Under the pieces are notes generated by a model. The model searched no databases. It was given only the letters and a program-made list of their open reading frames with translations, and was not told where the DNA came from. From Bacteroides cutis (GTDB taxonomy: Bacteria > Bacteroidota > Bacteroidia > Bacteroidales > Bacteroidaceae), in assembly GCF_900241005.1 (NCBI RefSeq), contig NZ_OEST01000002.1, positions 496,001-560,000 on the forward strand: DNA of 64,000 nucleotides, read 5' to 3'. The translations under genes were made by a program, and so were the position numbers. Numbering within the stretch: position 1 is the stretch's first letter; each line of letters begins with the position of its first letter. Positions 9,686 to 18,443 of this stretch are shown here, piece by piece.

Positions 9686-9709
9686 AAGCGGATTTATTCC
9701 GCTTTTTTT
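9686..9709. terminator. Bidirectional terminator between convergent genes
   Basis: AAGCGGA (9686-9692) and TCCGCTT (9698-9704) form a stem followed by T7. On the other strand it is followed by few T, so it mainly serves the plus-strand gene. It overlaps the last codons of the convergent lipoprotein gene. Confidence 0.75.
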
Positions 9710-10485
9710 ATTTTCAACTGTTTGTCAAAACCGATAGTTATATCTATTAAATTGTATACAGAACTTTCCGGAATACGAAGAGTCGCCTGATAATGATAAC
9801 CTTTATTGTTTATTCCCAGAAAATTCATATCAGCGAGAATCATCTGGTTTAAAAGTTCCACGGAAAAGATATCAGAAAAATCCTTTTTGATAATATCCTT
9901 TCCATAAAGCATCTGTTTGCCTTTGTAAACACAGATATGTATTACATTGTCATAATAGACGTTATCAACGCCAATACCATTTTCCGAATAAGAAGTACAG
10001 ATAACCTTCATTTGGGAAGGATTAATATAGACATATCCGCGATAACGTTTACCACCATACATCACTACACTATCTTTCTTTGTCACCTCTGTAGTACCCG
10101 GTATTACTTCCACTTCCTGTTTAATAAAAGATAACGTATCTTCCACATTCTCTGATTTATGCAATTTTACAATATCATCAGCTAAAGAATGAAACCAGAA
10201 ATTATCCCCAGTCTGCCGGTCTATTTTGTAGGCTACAGTTTGATTACCATATATGTATATAGTATCATGGATTACTTTAAATGCCACAGGGATATTTTGT
10301 GGATTAGTATAATAAATCGTATCTCCCTCGATACGCAATAAAGGCATATCGGTTTCATCATCTATCCAAATACCCTGAAGCAGAGTTTTGGCAGTAAAAT
10401 CTTCCTCCGCAGATTTTGTATCCTTACTGTTGCTACAAGCAAATAGCAGTATGATGGAACATACTGCTATGATAAACTTTTTCAT
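9694..10485 (-). CDS. Lipoprotein, DUF4738-like, unknown function
   Basis: A 263-aa protein with a clear lipoprotein signal (KKFIIAVCSIILLFACSNSK; Cys17 lipidated). The mature part begins with the pattern LLQGIWIDDETDMPLLRIEGDTIYY, then repeats of short beta strands with DTIY-type motifs, which I associate with DUF4738 proteins of Bacteroidetes (from memory, not searched). A second half (about residues 125-263) carries strand-rich VYINPSQMKVICTSYSENGIGVDNV. No enzymatic motif is seen. It is the first gene after the DEAD-box helicase on the opposite strand and ends the ugd-rfbC-wzi block, 15 nt downstream of ugd. Confidence 0.65.
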   Translation of the reverse strand: MKKFIIAVCSIILLFACSNSKDTKSAEEDFTAKTLLQGIWIDDETDMPLLRIEGDTIYYTNPQNIPVAFKVIHDTIYIYGNQTVAYKIDRQTGDNFWFHSLADDIVKLHKSENVEDTLSFIKQEVEVIPGTTEVTKKDSVVMYGGKRYRGYVYINPSQMKVICTSYSENGIGVDNVYYDNVIHICVYKGKQMLYGKDIIKKDFSDIFSVELLNQMILADMNFLGINNKGYHYQATLRIPESSVYNLIDITIGFDKQLKIKKAE

Positions 10486-10500
10486 TGTTGATTTCTTCTT

Positions 10501-11814
10501 TTATTTACCTATACAATGATAAGTAAATCCAAGTTCTTCTATTTCTTTTTTGTCGTAAATATTTCGGCCATCCAATATTACTGGGAGCTGCATCGTTTTC
10601 TTGATGACTGCCCAAGATGGCAAACGGAATTCCTTCCACTCGGTCACCAGCATCAAAGTATCTGCATCCCAAACAGCGTCATACATATCTTTAGCATAAT
10701 AGATAACATCTCCTATTCTCCGACGACATTCTTGCATAGCAGCAGGGTCATAAGCACGTATCTTGCATCCCGCATTCAACAATTTATTTATCAAAACCAA
10801 AACCGGAGCCTCACGCATATCATCCGTTTCCGGTTTAAAGGCCAATCCCCATAAAGCTATTATCCTCCCCTGCAAATCACCATTGAAATATCTTTGCAAC
10901 TTCTCGAACAAAATACTTTTTTGTCTTTCATTCACCTCTTCCACAGCACGAAGTACACGCATTTGATAACCATTTTGCTCAGCCGTCTTAATTAAAGCTT
11001 TTACATCCTTCGGAAAACATGAACCGCCATACCCGATACCCGGGTAGAGAAACTTACGACCTATCCGGGTATCCGAACCAATACCACTACGTACCATATT
11101 TACATCTGCCCCTACCAATTCACAAAGATTGGCTATGTCATTCATGAAACTGATACGGGTAGCCAACATAGAATTTGCCGCATATTTTGTCATTTCAGCC
11201 GAAGGAATATCCATAAAGATAACACGAAAATTATTCAGTAAGAACGGCTTATATAGTCTAGTCATTAGCTTCTTGGCACGTTCAGACTCCACCCCTACCA
11301 CTACCCGGTCAGGGCTCATAAAATCATTAATGGCATTACCCTCTTTCAGAAACTCTGGATTAGAAGCCACATCAAACTCAATTTGTACATTCCGTTTATC
11401 TAATTCTTCCTGAATGGCAGCACGTATTTTCTTCGCGGTACCTACGGGAACTGTACTCTTGGTAACTACCAAAATGTACTTCCGCATGTTACGACCTATG
11501 GTACGTGCTACCTCAAGCACATAGCTCAGATCTGCACTACCATCTTCATCAGGTGGCGTACCTACGGCGCTGAACACAACGTCTACTTCATCCAAACAGT
11601 TTGCCAAAGAAGTGATAAACTTTAAACGCCCGGCTTTCATGTTCCTGTTTACCATTTCTTCCAATCCATTTTCATAGATAGGAATAATTCCTTTCTCCAG
11701 TGCTTCAATTTTTGCACAGTTTGTATCTATACAAACAACGTTGACACCAATTTCCGCAAAACAAGTACCAGTCACTAAACCGACATACCCTGTACCGACA
11801 ATGGCTATTTTCAT
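10501..11814 (-). CDS. ugd: UDP-glucose 6-dehydrogenase
   Basis: Ugd oxidises UDP-glucose to UDP-glucuronate, a precursor for capsule and other polysaccharides. The 437-aa product has the N-terminal Rossmann motif MKIAIVGTGYVGLVTG, a second glycine-rich segment near residue 80 (VFSAVGTPPDEDG) and the catalytic cysteine in GIGYGGSCFPKD (about residue 260). The C-terminal UDP-binding domain contains IALWGLAFKPETDDMREAP. It lies 3 nt downstream of rfbC and is co-oriented with wzi, so the three genes look like a polysaccharide operon. Confidence 0.93.
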   Translation of the reverse strand: MKIAIVGTGYVGLVTGTCFAEIGVNVVCIDTNCAKIEALEKGIIPIYENGLEEMVNRNMKAGRLKFITSLANCLDEVDVVFSAVGTPPDEDGSADLSYVLEVARTIGRNMRKYILVVTKSTVPVGTAKKIRAAIQEELDKRNVQIEFDVASNPEFLKEGNAINDFMSPDRVVVGVESERAKKLMTRLYKPFLLNNFRVIFMDIPSAEMTKYAANSMLATRISFMNDIANLCELVGADVNMVRSGIGSDTRIGRKFLYPGIGYGGSCFPKDVKALIKTAEQNGYQMRVLRAVEEVNERQKSILFEKLQRYFNGDLQGRIIALWGLAFKPETDDMREAPVLVLINKLLNAGCKIRAYDPAAMQECRRRIGDVIYYAKDMYDAVWDADTLMLVTEWKEFRLPSWAVIKKTMQLPVILDGRNIYDKKEIEELGFTYHCIGK

Positions 11815-11817
11815 ATC

Positions 11818-12366
11818 TTATTCGAAATAAACCGCATCTTTAAAAGACACGGCATGTCCGTCTTTTAAAGATAATAAAAGTTGTTCTTCTGTAACAGGCC
11901 AGTCTATACCTATCGTTTCATCATTGAAACGGATAGAAGCTTCAACCTGCGGAGCATACATATTATCTACTTTATATGTAAAAATCGCTTCATCACTCAA
12001 CACCAGGAATCCATGGGCAAAACCACGGGGAATAAAAAACTGGCGTTTGTTTTCTTCGCTCAACTCTACACTGACATACCTACCGAATGTAGGAGATGAC
12101 TTTCGCAAATCTACAGCAACATCCAAAACCTTACCTTTAATAACACGCACCAATTTAGCCTGACTATATTCACCTTTCTGATAATGGAGTCCACGCAACA
12201 CGCCAAAAGAAGACTTCGACTCATTATCCTGTACAAAATGTACATCTCCTATATTAGCACGAAACTCTTCCTCCTTGAATGCCTCCATAAAGTAACCACG
12301 GTCATCGTTAAACACCTTGGGCTCAATGACCCAGACGCCATCAATCTCTGTTTGTATATAGTTCAT
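11818..12366 (-). CDS. rfbC: dTDP-4-dehydrorhamnose 3,5-epimerase
   Basis: RfbC epimerises dTDP-4-keto-6-deoxyglucose on the way to dTDP-L-rhamnose. The protein is 182 aa, the usual size. Family motifs are visible: DDRGYFMEAFKEEEFRANIG, FVQDNESKSSFGVLRGLHYQ (catalytic His in LRGLHYQ), VRVIKGKVLDVAVDLRKSSPTFG and PRGFAHGFLVLSDEA. The other rhamnose genes (rfbA, rfbB, rfbD) are not adjacent. The gene sits between wzi (4 nt away) and ugd (3 nt away). Confidence 0.93.
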   Translation of the reverse strand: MNYIQTEIDGVWVIEPKVFNDDRGYFMEAFKEEEFRANIGDVHFVQDNESKSSFGVLRGLHYQKGEYSQAKLVRVIKGKVLDVAVDLRKSSPTFGRYVSVELSEENKRQFFIPRGFAHGFLVLSDEAIFTYKVDNMYAPQVEASIRFNDETIGIDWPVTEEQLLLSLKDGHAVSFKDAVYFE

Positions 12367-12370
12367 TGTT

Positions 12371-13801
12371 TCAGAATGTTTTATGTACCTTCAGTTGAAA
12401 TCCTAAATTATCACCATATATATCTCCCATGTCCAAGGCAAGAGATACATTAAAATCCCATCCTTTCCATTTTTTCGGAGAATAATAGAACGAAGCATAC
12501 GCCGAAAAGTTCTCCAATATATCCAATGTCGGTCTACCCGGAGTTCCCCACGTCCTGTTATGACTCAGTTTTGCCACATAACGCCATTCAGAACTGATAT
12601 CTCCGCTCCATCCTACGTGTACAGCTTTTACACGGTTATAAATAAAAGACAAGTTCCCGTCTTCATTATAAATAGGTGATGCAATCAATGGATTGGCTAT
12701 CATCATCCCCCAATGTGACCAACCGGGATATAAACCATTATTATAATAATTGTCAGAACCTCCAGTCTTATGTACGGGACCTTCTGACGGTTCATGTAAA
12801 CCATGCAACGGTCCGCTCATATTCGTCGTCTGCAAATACTCCAGTACAACCGCATTGATTGGGCGAAAATACCTGAAATTAAATTCAAGTCCCCATAAAC
12901 CATCCCAACCGTTCTGTTTACCCATAGCAGAAAAGTCATCAAAATGATTATGCAGATAGGCACTAACCGAGAAGTCTTTACTCCGATAGGTCATTCTCAA
13001 ATATTCGCTACCTAAGAAGTTTCCTTGATAAAACATATTGTCGTTGGCGGGCTTGTCTTCATCACCTGCCCCCGGAATGAACACTCTGAAATAATCTTTC
13101 AACTTGTTACCCAAATCCGTTTCAGTAGCTCCGATTACCTGATAACCACCAAACTGAGTATCCAGCGTCATTCCCAAATCGAATTGCCATTTGCCTTCAG
13201 GGATACCAACACGGATAAAACCTTCTTTATGATGATATTTGATACCTTTCGTATACCAATACCCCTCACCCACTTTCTTCTTCTGATAATTATCATCCGT
13301 AAACCAGCCGTATGATATTTCCCCTTTTATAGCCAATCGGGGAAGTATATAAAGATATTCGGGAATACCTACCATTATTTGAGGAATAGGGCGCGCATTT
13401 CCCGACCAAGTCATTCCACCGCTACTCAGTGTATTATTCAGCAAGTTTGCCCATCTTTCTTTACTTCCTGCAAACAAGCCGAGCCATTTGTAGCGTACAT
13501 CCACATACGCCTGCTGAATATAAATATCCTTATCGCTTTTAAAGTTCATACCGACGGCTGTCACCATATCCAGTTTCTCTTCAAATTTCCACTTACCCAA
13601 GTTATGTTTATAATCCACGCCTCCCCGTATGTAGGTGTTATTATAAATAGAACCGAGTCCTTGCTGATTGCTAACTTGCCAAAGCGGGGTATTGTCTCCC
13701 GTATGTACGGTTGCTCCATATTCTACGAAAGAAGAAACTTGTGCTGTGGCAACACTGCCTCCGGCGAACATAAGAGCTAATAAACAAATTGAGATACGCA
13801 T
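12371..13801 (-). CDS. Capsule assembly Wzi-family outer-membrane protein
   Basis: A 476-aa outer-membrane beta-barrel of the Wzi family, proposed to help anchor or assemble surface polysaccharide. I place the start at 13801 (MRISICLLALMFAGGSVATAQ), which gives a clean signal peptide; the frame is open upstream to 13924 but that part is AT-rich and crosses the promoter. The mature protein is rich in alternating aromatic strands (VSSFVEYGATVHTGDNTPLW; KWQFDLGMTLDTQFGGYQV). It is the first gene of the wzi-rfbC-ugd run, with a TAATTTTG -7 box on the minus strand at 13836-13829. Confidence 0.8.
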   Translation of the reverse strand: MRISICLLALMFAGGSVATAQVSSFVEYGATVHTGDNTPLWQVSNQQGLGSIYNNTYIRGGVDYKHNLGKWKFEEKLDMVTAVGMNFKSDKDIYIQQAYVDVRYKWLGLFAGSKERWANLLNNTLSSGGMTWSGNARPIPQIMVGIPEYLYILPRLAIKGEISYGWFTDDNYQKKKVGEGYWYTKGIKYHHKEGFIRVGIPEGKWQFDLGMTLDTQFGGYQVIGATETDLGNKLKDYFRVFIPGAGDEDKPANDNMFYQGNFLGSEYLRMTYRSKDFSVSAYLHNHFDDFSAMGKQNGWDGLWGLEFNFRYFRPINAVVLEYLQTTNMSGPLHGLHEPSEGPVHKTGGSDNYYNNGLYPGWSHWGMMIANPLIASPIYNEDGNLSFIYNRVKAVHVGWSGDISSEWRYVAKLSHNRTWGTPGRPTLDILENFSAYASFYYSPKKWKGWDFNVSLALDMGDIYGDNLGFQLKVHKTF

Positions 13802-13828
13802 AATAATTGATAATGTGTAAAAACGATG

Positions 13829-13836
13829 CAAAATTA
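13829..13836 (-). promoter_or_regulatory. -7 box of the wzi-rfbC-ugd operon
   Basis: TAATTTTG on the minus strand, 28 nt before the wzi ATG. It supports the start at 13801 rather than the longer open frame. No TTTG at the right spacing. Confidence 0.5.
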
Positions 13837-13952
13837 GGAAAAAAATCCAATATATCCGGTTTTGAAGCAAATGAGTTTCCAAATAGTATATGAGTTGATA
13901 AATTGTTAATAAGAAAAAGTACATGAAAGTGGCGTATTTCCGATTAATCCGC

Positions 13953-13960
13953 TACTTTTG
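13953..13960 (+). promoter_or_regulatory. -7 box very close to the HU-CCDC81/SPOR gene start
   Basis: TACTTTTG ends only 4 nt before the ATG at 13965. If used as a promoter the transcript would begin at or next to the start codon, so a leaderless mRNA is possible. Confidence 0.45.
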
Positions 13961-13964
13961 TGAC

Positions 13965-15047
13965 ATGATTGAATTAGCACAACACATAGAAGTATTGTTA
14001 TTGGAGAATGATTGTGTCATTGTTCCGGGTTTGGGTGGATTTGTCGCCCATTATACTCCGGCAGTGAGAGTGGTTGAAGAAAATATATTTCTGCCACCAA
14101 CCCGTATCATTGGTTTTAATCCCCAACTGAAGATGAATGACGGATTGCTGGTGCAATCATATATGTCTGTTTATGGAACAAACTTCTCCGATGCCACTAA
14201 AATTGTAGATAAAACGGTAGAAGATTTGCTTGTTGTTCTCCATGATGATGGTAAAATTGATTTGCCTAATGTAGGTGAATTGCGTTATTCTATTTACGAC
14301 ACTTACGATTTTATTCCTTACGACAATAAAATAACTACTCCTTATTTATATGGCCTCGATAGCTTTGAAATACAAGAGCTGTCTGAATTGCAGAAACCTA
14401 CCGGAAAAACAATTCCTTTCAATGTGCCAGCAGTAGCTGAAACGAAAAAGCGTAGATTTGAAATTGGAATTAAACGTTCTTATTTGGTAAATACTGTTGC
14501 CACGATTGCAATCATCGCATTATTTTTCTTTTTTTCCACTCCGGTAGAGAATACGGAAGTAATCGAAGCCAATTATGCGCAGCTTCTTCCCGACGAACTT
14601 TTCGAGAAAATAGAGAAACAATCATTGATTATTACTCCGATAGTGGTTCATCAACAGAATAAAAAAGCGACATCTTCTCAATCGAAGCTTTCTCAAACTC
14701 CAAGAAAAAAGGTGATTGTTCCGGTTGCCGTCAAAGAAGTTAAGATAAACCAACAACAATCTCCGACAGCTGCTCCTCAACTCAAGGAAACACAATCAAC
14801 ACAGCCCGTACAAGTTACCCAAAAGTATTATCATATCATTATTGCCAGCGTAGGTACCGAAAAAGATGCTGAAATGATGGCCAAAAGGCTGATTGAAAAT
14901 GGTTTCTCTGGTGCAAAAGCCATCATTGGCGACGGCAAGATGCGTGTCAGCATTCAGTCTTGTGCCACACAGGAAGAAGCATACCGAGCTTTAAATAAAA
15001 TTCGCCAGAATGCAGCTTACCAGAATGCCTGGGTATTGAAAAAATAA
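13965..15047 (+). CDS. HU-CCDC81-like and SPOR domain membrane protein
   Basis: A 360-aa single-pass protein. Residues 1-130 resemble the tandem HU-CCDC81 domains of Bacteroidetes (IELAQHIEVLLLENDCVIVPGLGGFVAHY, then FNPQLKMNDGLLVQSYM). A transmembrane helix lies near residue 170 (LVNTVATIAIIALFFFFS), a Gln/Thr/Pro-rich linker follows, and the C-terminal about 75 residues form a SPOR domain (YYHIIIASVGTEKDAEMMAKRL) that binds denuded septal peptidoglycan. The role is likely in division or the cell envelope. I start it at 13965, not at the upstream ATG at 13923, because the domain begins there and a -7 box sits just before it. Confidence 0.8.
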   Translation: MIELAQHIEVLLLENDCVIVPGLGGFVAHYTPAVRVVEENIFLPPTRIIGFNPQLKMNDGLLVQSYMSVYGTNFSDATKIVDKTVEDLLVVLHDDGKIDLPNVGELRYSIYDTYDFIPYDNKITTPYLYGLDSFEIQELSELQKPTGKTIPFNVPAVAETKKRRFEIGIKRSYLVNTVATIAIIALFFFFSTPVENTEVIEANYAQLLPDELFEKIEKQSLIITPIVVHQQNKKATSSQSKLSQTPRKKVIVPVAVKEVKINQQQSPTAAPQLKETQSTQPVQVTQKYYHIIIASVGTEKDAEMMAKRLIENGFSGAKAIIGDGKMRVSIQSCATQEEAYRALNKIRQNAAYQNAWVLKK

Positions 15048-15091
15048 CAGGAAGCGAATTATCAATTATCAACTTTCAATTAATCTGCCGC

Positions 15092-15613
15092 ATGAAACGT
15101 ATCCGTTGTCCCAAATGTGAGAATTATCTAACCTTCGATGAAACTAAATACAGCGAAGGGCAGTCATTGGTATTCGTCTGTGAACAATGTAAGAAACAAT
15201 TCAGCATCCGTTTGGGAAAAACAAAGATGAAAGTTCCCCAAAAAGAAGAAAAACCGGATGAGACAGAATTTCGGGAAGCTTTTGGCAGCATTACCGTCAT
15301 TGAAAATGTATTTGGTTTCAAGCAAATATTGCCTTTACAGGAGGGTGACAATGTGATTGGTCGCCGTTGTGTAGGAACCGTTATCAATGTACCGATAGAA
15401 ACTTCGGACATGAGTATGGATCGCCGCCATTGCGTCATCAATGTAAAGCGTAATAAACAAGGAATACTGATTTACACACTACGTGATGCCCCTAGTCTGA
15501 CAGGTACTTTCCTGAATAATGAGATTTTAAACGATAAAGACCGCATCCGCATTGAAGATGGTGCGATTGTCACTATCGGCGCCACCACTTTCATTCTGCG
15601 TGCGGCAGAGTAA
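15092..15613 (+). CDS. Zinc-ribbon and FHA domain protein
   Basis: A 173-aa protein with an N-terminal four-cysteine zinc ribbon (CPKCENYL ... CEQCKKQF, residues 5-33) followed from about residue 85 by an FHA domain (NVIGRRCVGTVINVPIETSDMSMDRRHCVINV ... TGTFLNNEIL). FHA domains bind phosphothreonine peptides, so a signalling or scaffold role is likely. It is 44 nt downstream of the SPOR gene and probably co-transcribed. Its 3' end overlaps the convergent membrane-protein gene by 23 nt. Confidence 0.8.
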   Translation: MKRIRCPKCENYLTFDETKYSEGQSLVFVCEQCKKQFSIRLGKTKMKVPQKEEKPDETEFREAFGSITVIENVFGFKQILPLQEGDNVIGRRCVGTVINVPIETSDMSMDRRHCVINVKRNKQGILIYTLRDAPSLTGTFLNNEILNDKDRIRIEDGAIVTIGATTFILRAAE

Positions 15614-16040
15614 GAGAACTTCCCTGACGATTTTTCCACCAATAGCGGATAAAAAGTACGCCGGTAAACATCAGTGCCAAAGACAATCCGGTGTAAAACA
15701 CAGATATAAAAGCATCGGGAAATAAATGAAAAGAACGTATCATGATACCGAACGTTATCATAAAAGCCATAACGATCCATCCTTTTACATCAAAGAAAGA
15801 AAAAGGGCAATTCTTGTCTTTTTTCCGTTCAATCCGTCGAGTATGCTTGTAATAGAGCTTTTTAAATACAAATAAAAAGAACAGGAGGAACACAATCGTA
15901 GCCTCTCCTATCTTGAAAAGCCAGTATTCGGAATCGCTGAGCCATGTCACTATACCAATCCGCAGAATGTTGGCACCCGCTATAATCCATACGATACCGG
16001 CTGTAATAAGTAAAACTTTTCTATTGACTCCGTATTTCAT
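15591..16040 (-). CDS. Small four-helix membrane protein, unknown function
   Basis: A 149-aa protein with four predicted hydrophobic helices: VLLITAGIVWIIAGANILRIG, ATIVFLLFFLFVF, WIVMAFMITFGIMI and FYTGLSLALMFTGVLFIRY, separated by a basic loop (KKLYYKHTRRIERKKDK). I use the ATG at 16040; the frame is open to 16220 but that extension crosses the GGTAY repeat region. No family is recognised. It converges on and overlaps the FHA gene. Confidence 0.6.
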   Translation of the reverse strand: MKYGVNRKVLLITAGIVWIIAGANILRIGIVTWLSDSEYWLFKIGEATIVFLLFFLFVFKKLYYKHTRRIERKKDKNCPFSFFDVKGWIVMAFMITFGIMIRSFHLFPDAFISVFYTGLSLALMFTGVLFIRYWWKNRQGSSLTLPHAE

Positions 16041-16160
16041 GACTTTACTTTTAACTATATTATTAGCATAGGCAACAAAAGTATAAAAAATTTGTTCGCA
16101 AATTTGTCTTGAGCTATTTTTCTGTTCGTCAGACATATACATATACCTAAAAATGCCACG

Positions 16161-16302
16161 TCCTGGTACGTCTTGTACCAACGGTTGATACGTCTTATAC
16201 CTTACTATGATACGGCACATCCCACACTAAGGTACAAGACATACCATAGCAAGGTATATTGAATACCAACCGAAGGTATATTGAATATCCTGCAAGGGTA
16301 TC
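16161..16302. repeat. Cluster of GGTAC/GGTATA short repeats
   Basis: A 140-bp intergenic stretch holds repeated GGTAY/RTACC words: TGGTACGTCTTGTACCA (palindrome, 16164-16180), GATACGTCTTATACC (16187-16201), GGTACAAGACATACC (16231-16245, the same word inverted), then two tandem AAGGTATATTGAATA units (16251 and 16272) and AAGGGTATCC. Period is about 21 nt in the 3' half. No gene is supported here. Function is unknown; it could be a binding-site array or a degenerate mobile repeat. Confidence 0.6.
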
Positions 16303-16358
16303 CTACTTATCCCGATAGACAAACGTCATTTCACCGAAAGAGTAATATTTTATCGGTG

Positions 16359-16796
16359 TCACCAATCATATTCTTCCGTATAGCGATCGAACTTCACCTC
16401 CCCTTTCCATCCATGCCTCCGGCATACTTGGCAGATGATTTCCTGTTGCTGCGGGGAGAGTCCCAACTGCTGATTTCGGTACCGATAATAGGGAGAATGC
16501 CTGAAAATACCCTCCAAGTTCGAATGAACGGCACGTGAAACACGGGCAGGCATATCGTCATATAAATGCTTAAAGCCCCATGCTACACGTATTTTCTTGT
16601 CGGTACGAAAAAATGGACACTCTTTCCCTTTTTCGGGATAGCAGAGAGGATTAACGACAGACACATGAGAGATCTGTTTCGTATTGTATTGCATCAGATT
16701 GTGACGCAGGCAATTTTCCGCCTGTGTGCATTGGTTATTGAGACACAAAATGTATCGGGCTAATTTTTCGTTAAAGCCAGAATTGTTTTCCATCAT
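16359..16796 (-). CDS. Cysteine-rich DUF6078-like protein
   Basis: A 145-aa soluble protein. It holds a Cys-rich N-terminal half (YILCLNNQCTQAENCLRHN; NPLCYPEKGKECPFFRTDK) and a C-terminal helix-rich part with YYRYRNQQLGLSPQQQEIICQVCRRHGW. The Cys spacing could bind a metal. I associate this pattern with DUF6078 of Bacteroidetes from memory; no function is known. An adjacent ATG codon in frame (residue 2) makes the exact start uncertain by one codon. Confidence 0.6.
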   Translation of the reverse strand: MMENNSGFNEKLARYILCLNNQCTQAENCLRHNLMQYNTKQISHVSVVNPLCYPEKGKECPFFRTDKKIRVAWGFKHLYDDMPARVSRAVHSNLEGIFRHSPYYRYRNQQLGLSPQQQEIICQVCRRHGWKGEVKFDRYTEEYDW

Positions 16797-16928
16797 TTAC
16801 TTGGATTTTGATAAATATCGTTTTATCCGGTAAAGTTAGATGAAATAATCTTAAATCTACAATGTCTTATTACAAAAATAGGGCAAGACTTTCACCTTAC
16901 CCTATTATCCTACTCATTTATGTTCGGT

Positions 16929-18407
16929 TTACAAAATACTTTTCACCGTCTCCAACATACCTTTCTCCTGAATGGAGTTCAGGAAACCGGCAACCAGTTC
17001 CGTCAATCCCGGAATCGCGTTCAAGTCACCATGTTCGCCCCAGATAAGGTCTTTGGCAGCCAACACGCCTTCAGCTACCTTGCGGGTATCTCCGGTTGCC
17101 CACAAATCTTTCAGCAACTGCATGATTTCGGGTGCATCGTTCGGAACGATTTCGGCACCATCGGCACGGACACCACCCTTATAATAGGTGATGATAGCTG
17201 CAAGACCGAGTACCAGACCTTTCGGCAGTTCGCCTTTGCGTTCCAGATAAGTCTTCAATCCCGGCAGATCGCGAGTCTGGAATTTCGGGAAGGAGTTCAG
17301 CATGATGCTGGTTACCTGATGTTCAACGTACGGATTGTTGAAACGCTCCAATACGTCACCGGCAAACTTCTTCAGTTCATCCATCGGCAAGTTCAGTGTC
17401 TGCATCAGCTCATCGAACTGCACCTTATGGATATATTTACCGATTACCGGGTGATTGCAAGCGTCACGCACAATGTTTACGCCACTGAGGTATGCCACCG
17501 GAGAGAGTACCGTATGCGGGCCGTTCAGCAATGTAACCTTTCTTTCGTGGTAAGGAGCTTCAGACTTCACGAAAAGCACATTCAGTCCGGCTTTGTTTGC
17601 AGGAAACTCTTCCGCCAGTTGGCGCAAAGAGAGGTTTTCAGCAGCTTCGATAACCCACAAATGGAAGATTTCGGCCTGTACAACGAGGTTGTCCGCATAA
17701 CAGATTTTCTTCTGGATTTGCGCAATCTCTTTACGTGGGAAACCCGGAACGATACGGTCTACCAACGTAGCGCATACATAGCAATACTTCGTAAACCAAG
17801 TCTTGAATTTTTCATAATCTGCACCGAAGTCTTCTTTCCACAATTCGATGTACTGGTAGATACATTCTTTCAGATGATGTCCGTTCAGGAAAATCAGCTC
17901 ACAAGGCATGATGATAAGTCCTTTGGTCTTGTCACCCTTGAAGGTTTTGAAACGGCGATACAGCAATTGGGTCAGTTTGCCCGGATAAGAAGATGCGGGG
18001 GCATCGGTAAACTTACAGCTTGCATCAAAAGCAATACCCGCCTCCGTAGTGTTGGAGATGACAAAACGAATTTCCGGTTGGTCGGCAAGCGCCATGAATG
18101 CGGAGTTTTGTGAGTAGGGATTCAATGCACGGCTGATGCAATCAATACGTGTCAGGCTGTTCACGGCTTCGCCGTTCAACCGGCCTTGCAAGTTGACGTG
18201 GTAAAGGCAATCCTGACCGTTCAACCATTCAGCCATACCTCTTTCGATAGGTTGAACCACTACAACACTACTATTGAAATCGGTCTTCTGATTCATATTG
18301 TACACAATCCAGTCTACAAACGCGCGAAGGAAGTTACCCTCGCCAAACTGAATAATTCTCTCGGGAGATACAGACTTAGGTGCCGTCTGCTTGTTTAATG
18401 CTTTCAT
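16929..18407 (-). CDS. uxaB: Tagaturonate reductase (altronate oxidoreductase)
   Basis: UxaB reduces D-tagaturonate to D-altronate with NADH in galacturonate breakdown. The 492-aa product is a polyol/mannonate dehydrogenase-type protein: N-terminal RIIQFGEGNFLRAFVDWIV, the nucleotide-domain segment FVISNTTEAGIAF and the catalytic-domain motif SEAPYHERKVTLLNGPHTVLSPVAYL (Lys/Asn/His of the family). It follows the LacI-type gene by 36 nt on the same strand, and uxaC is divergent, so the three form a hexuronate-use locus. No uxaA (altronate dehydratase) is present in the window. Confidence 0.92.
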   Translation of the reverse strand: MKALNKQTAPKSVSPERIIQFGEGNFLRAFVDWIVYNMNQKTDFNSSVVVVQPIERGMAEWLNGQDCLYHVNLQGRLNGEAVNSLTRIDCISRALNPYSQNSAFMALADQPEIRFVISNTTEAGIAFDASCKFTDAPASSYPGKLTQLLYRRFKTFKGDKTKGLIIMPCELIFLNGHHLKECIYQYIELWKEDFGADYEKFKTWFTKYCYVCATLVDRIVPGFPRKEIAQIQKKICYADNLVVQAEIFHLWVIEAAENLSLRQLAEEFPANKAGLNVLFVKSEAPYHERKVTLLNGPHTVLSPVAYLSGVNIVRDACNHPVIGKYIHKVQFDELMQTLNLPMDELKKFAGDVLERFNNPYVEHQVTSIMLNSFPKFQTRDLPGLKTYLERKGELPKGLVLGLAAIITYYKGGVRADGAEIVPNDAPEIMQLLKDLWATGDTRKVAEGVLAAKDLIWGEHGDLNAIPGLTELVAGFLNSIQEKGMLETVKSIL

Positions 18408-18443
18408 CTTAAAAAATGATTTAAATGATTGATATGATTATTT

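Noticed and set aside
16161-16302. CRISPR array
   Set aside because: Repeats are short, partly inverted and without uniform spacers; no cas genes are in the window.
16920-18113. 397-codon plus-strand open frame opposite uxaB
   Set aside because: It lies wholly antisense to a clear uxaB gene; its product is a mirror of uxaB codon use with no domain pattern.
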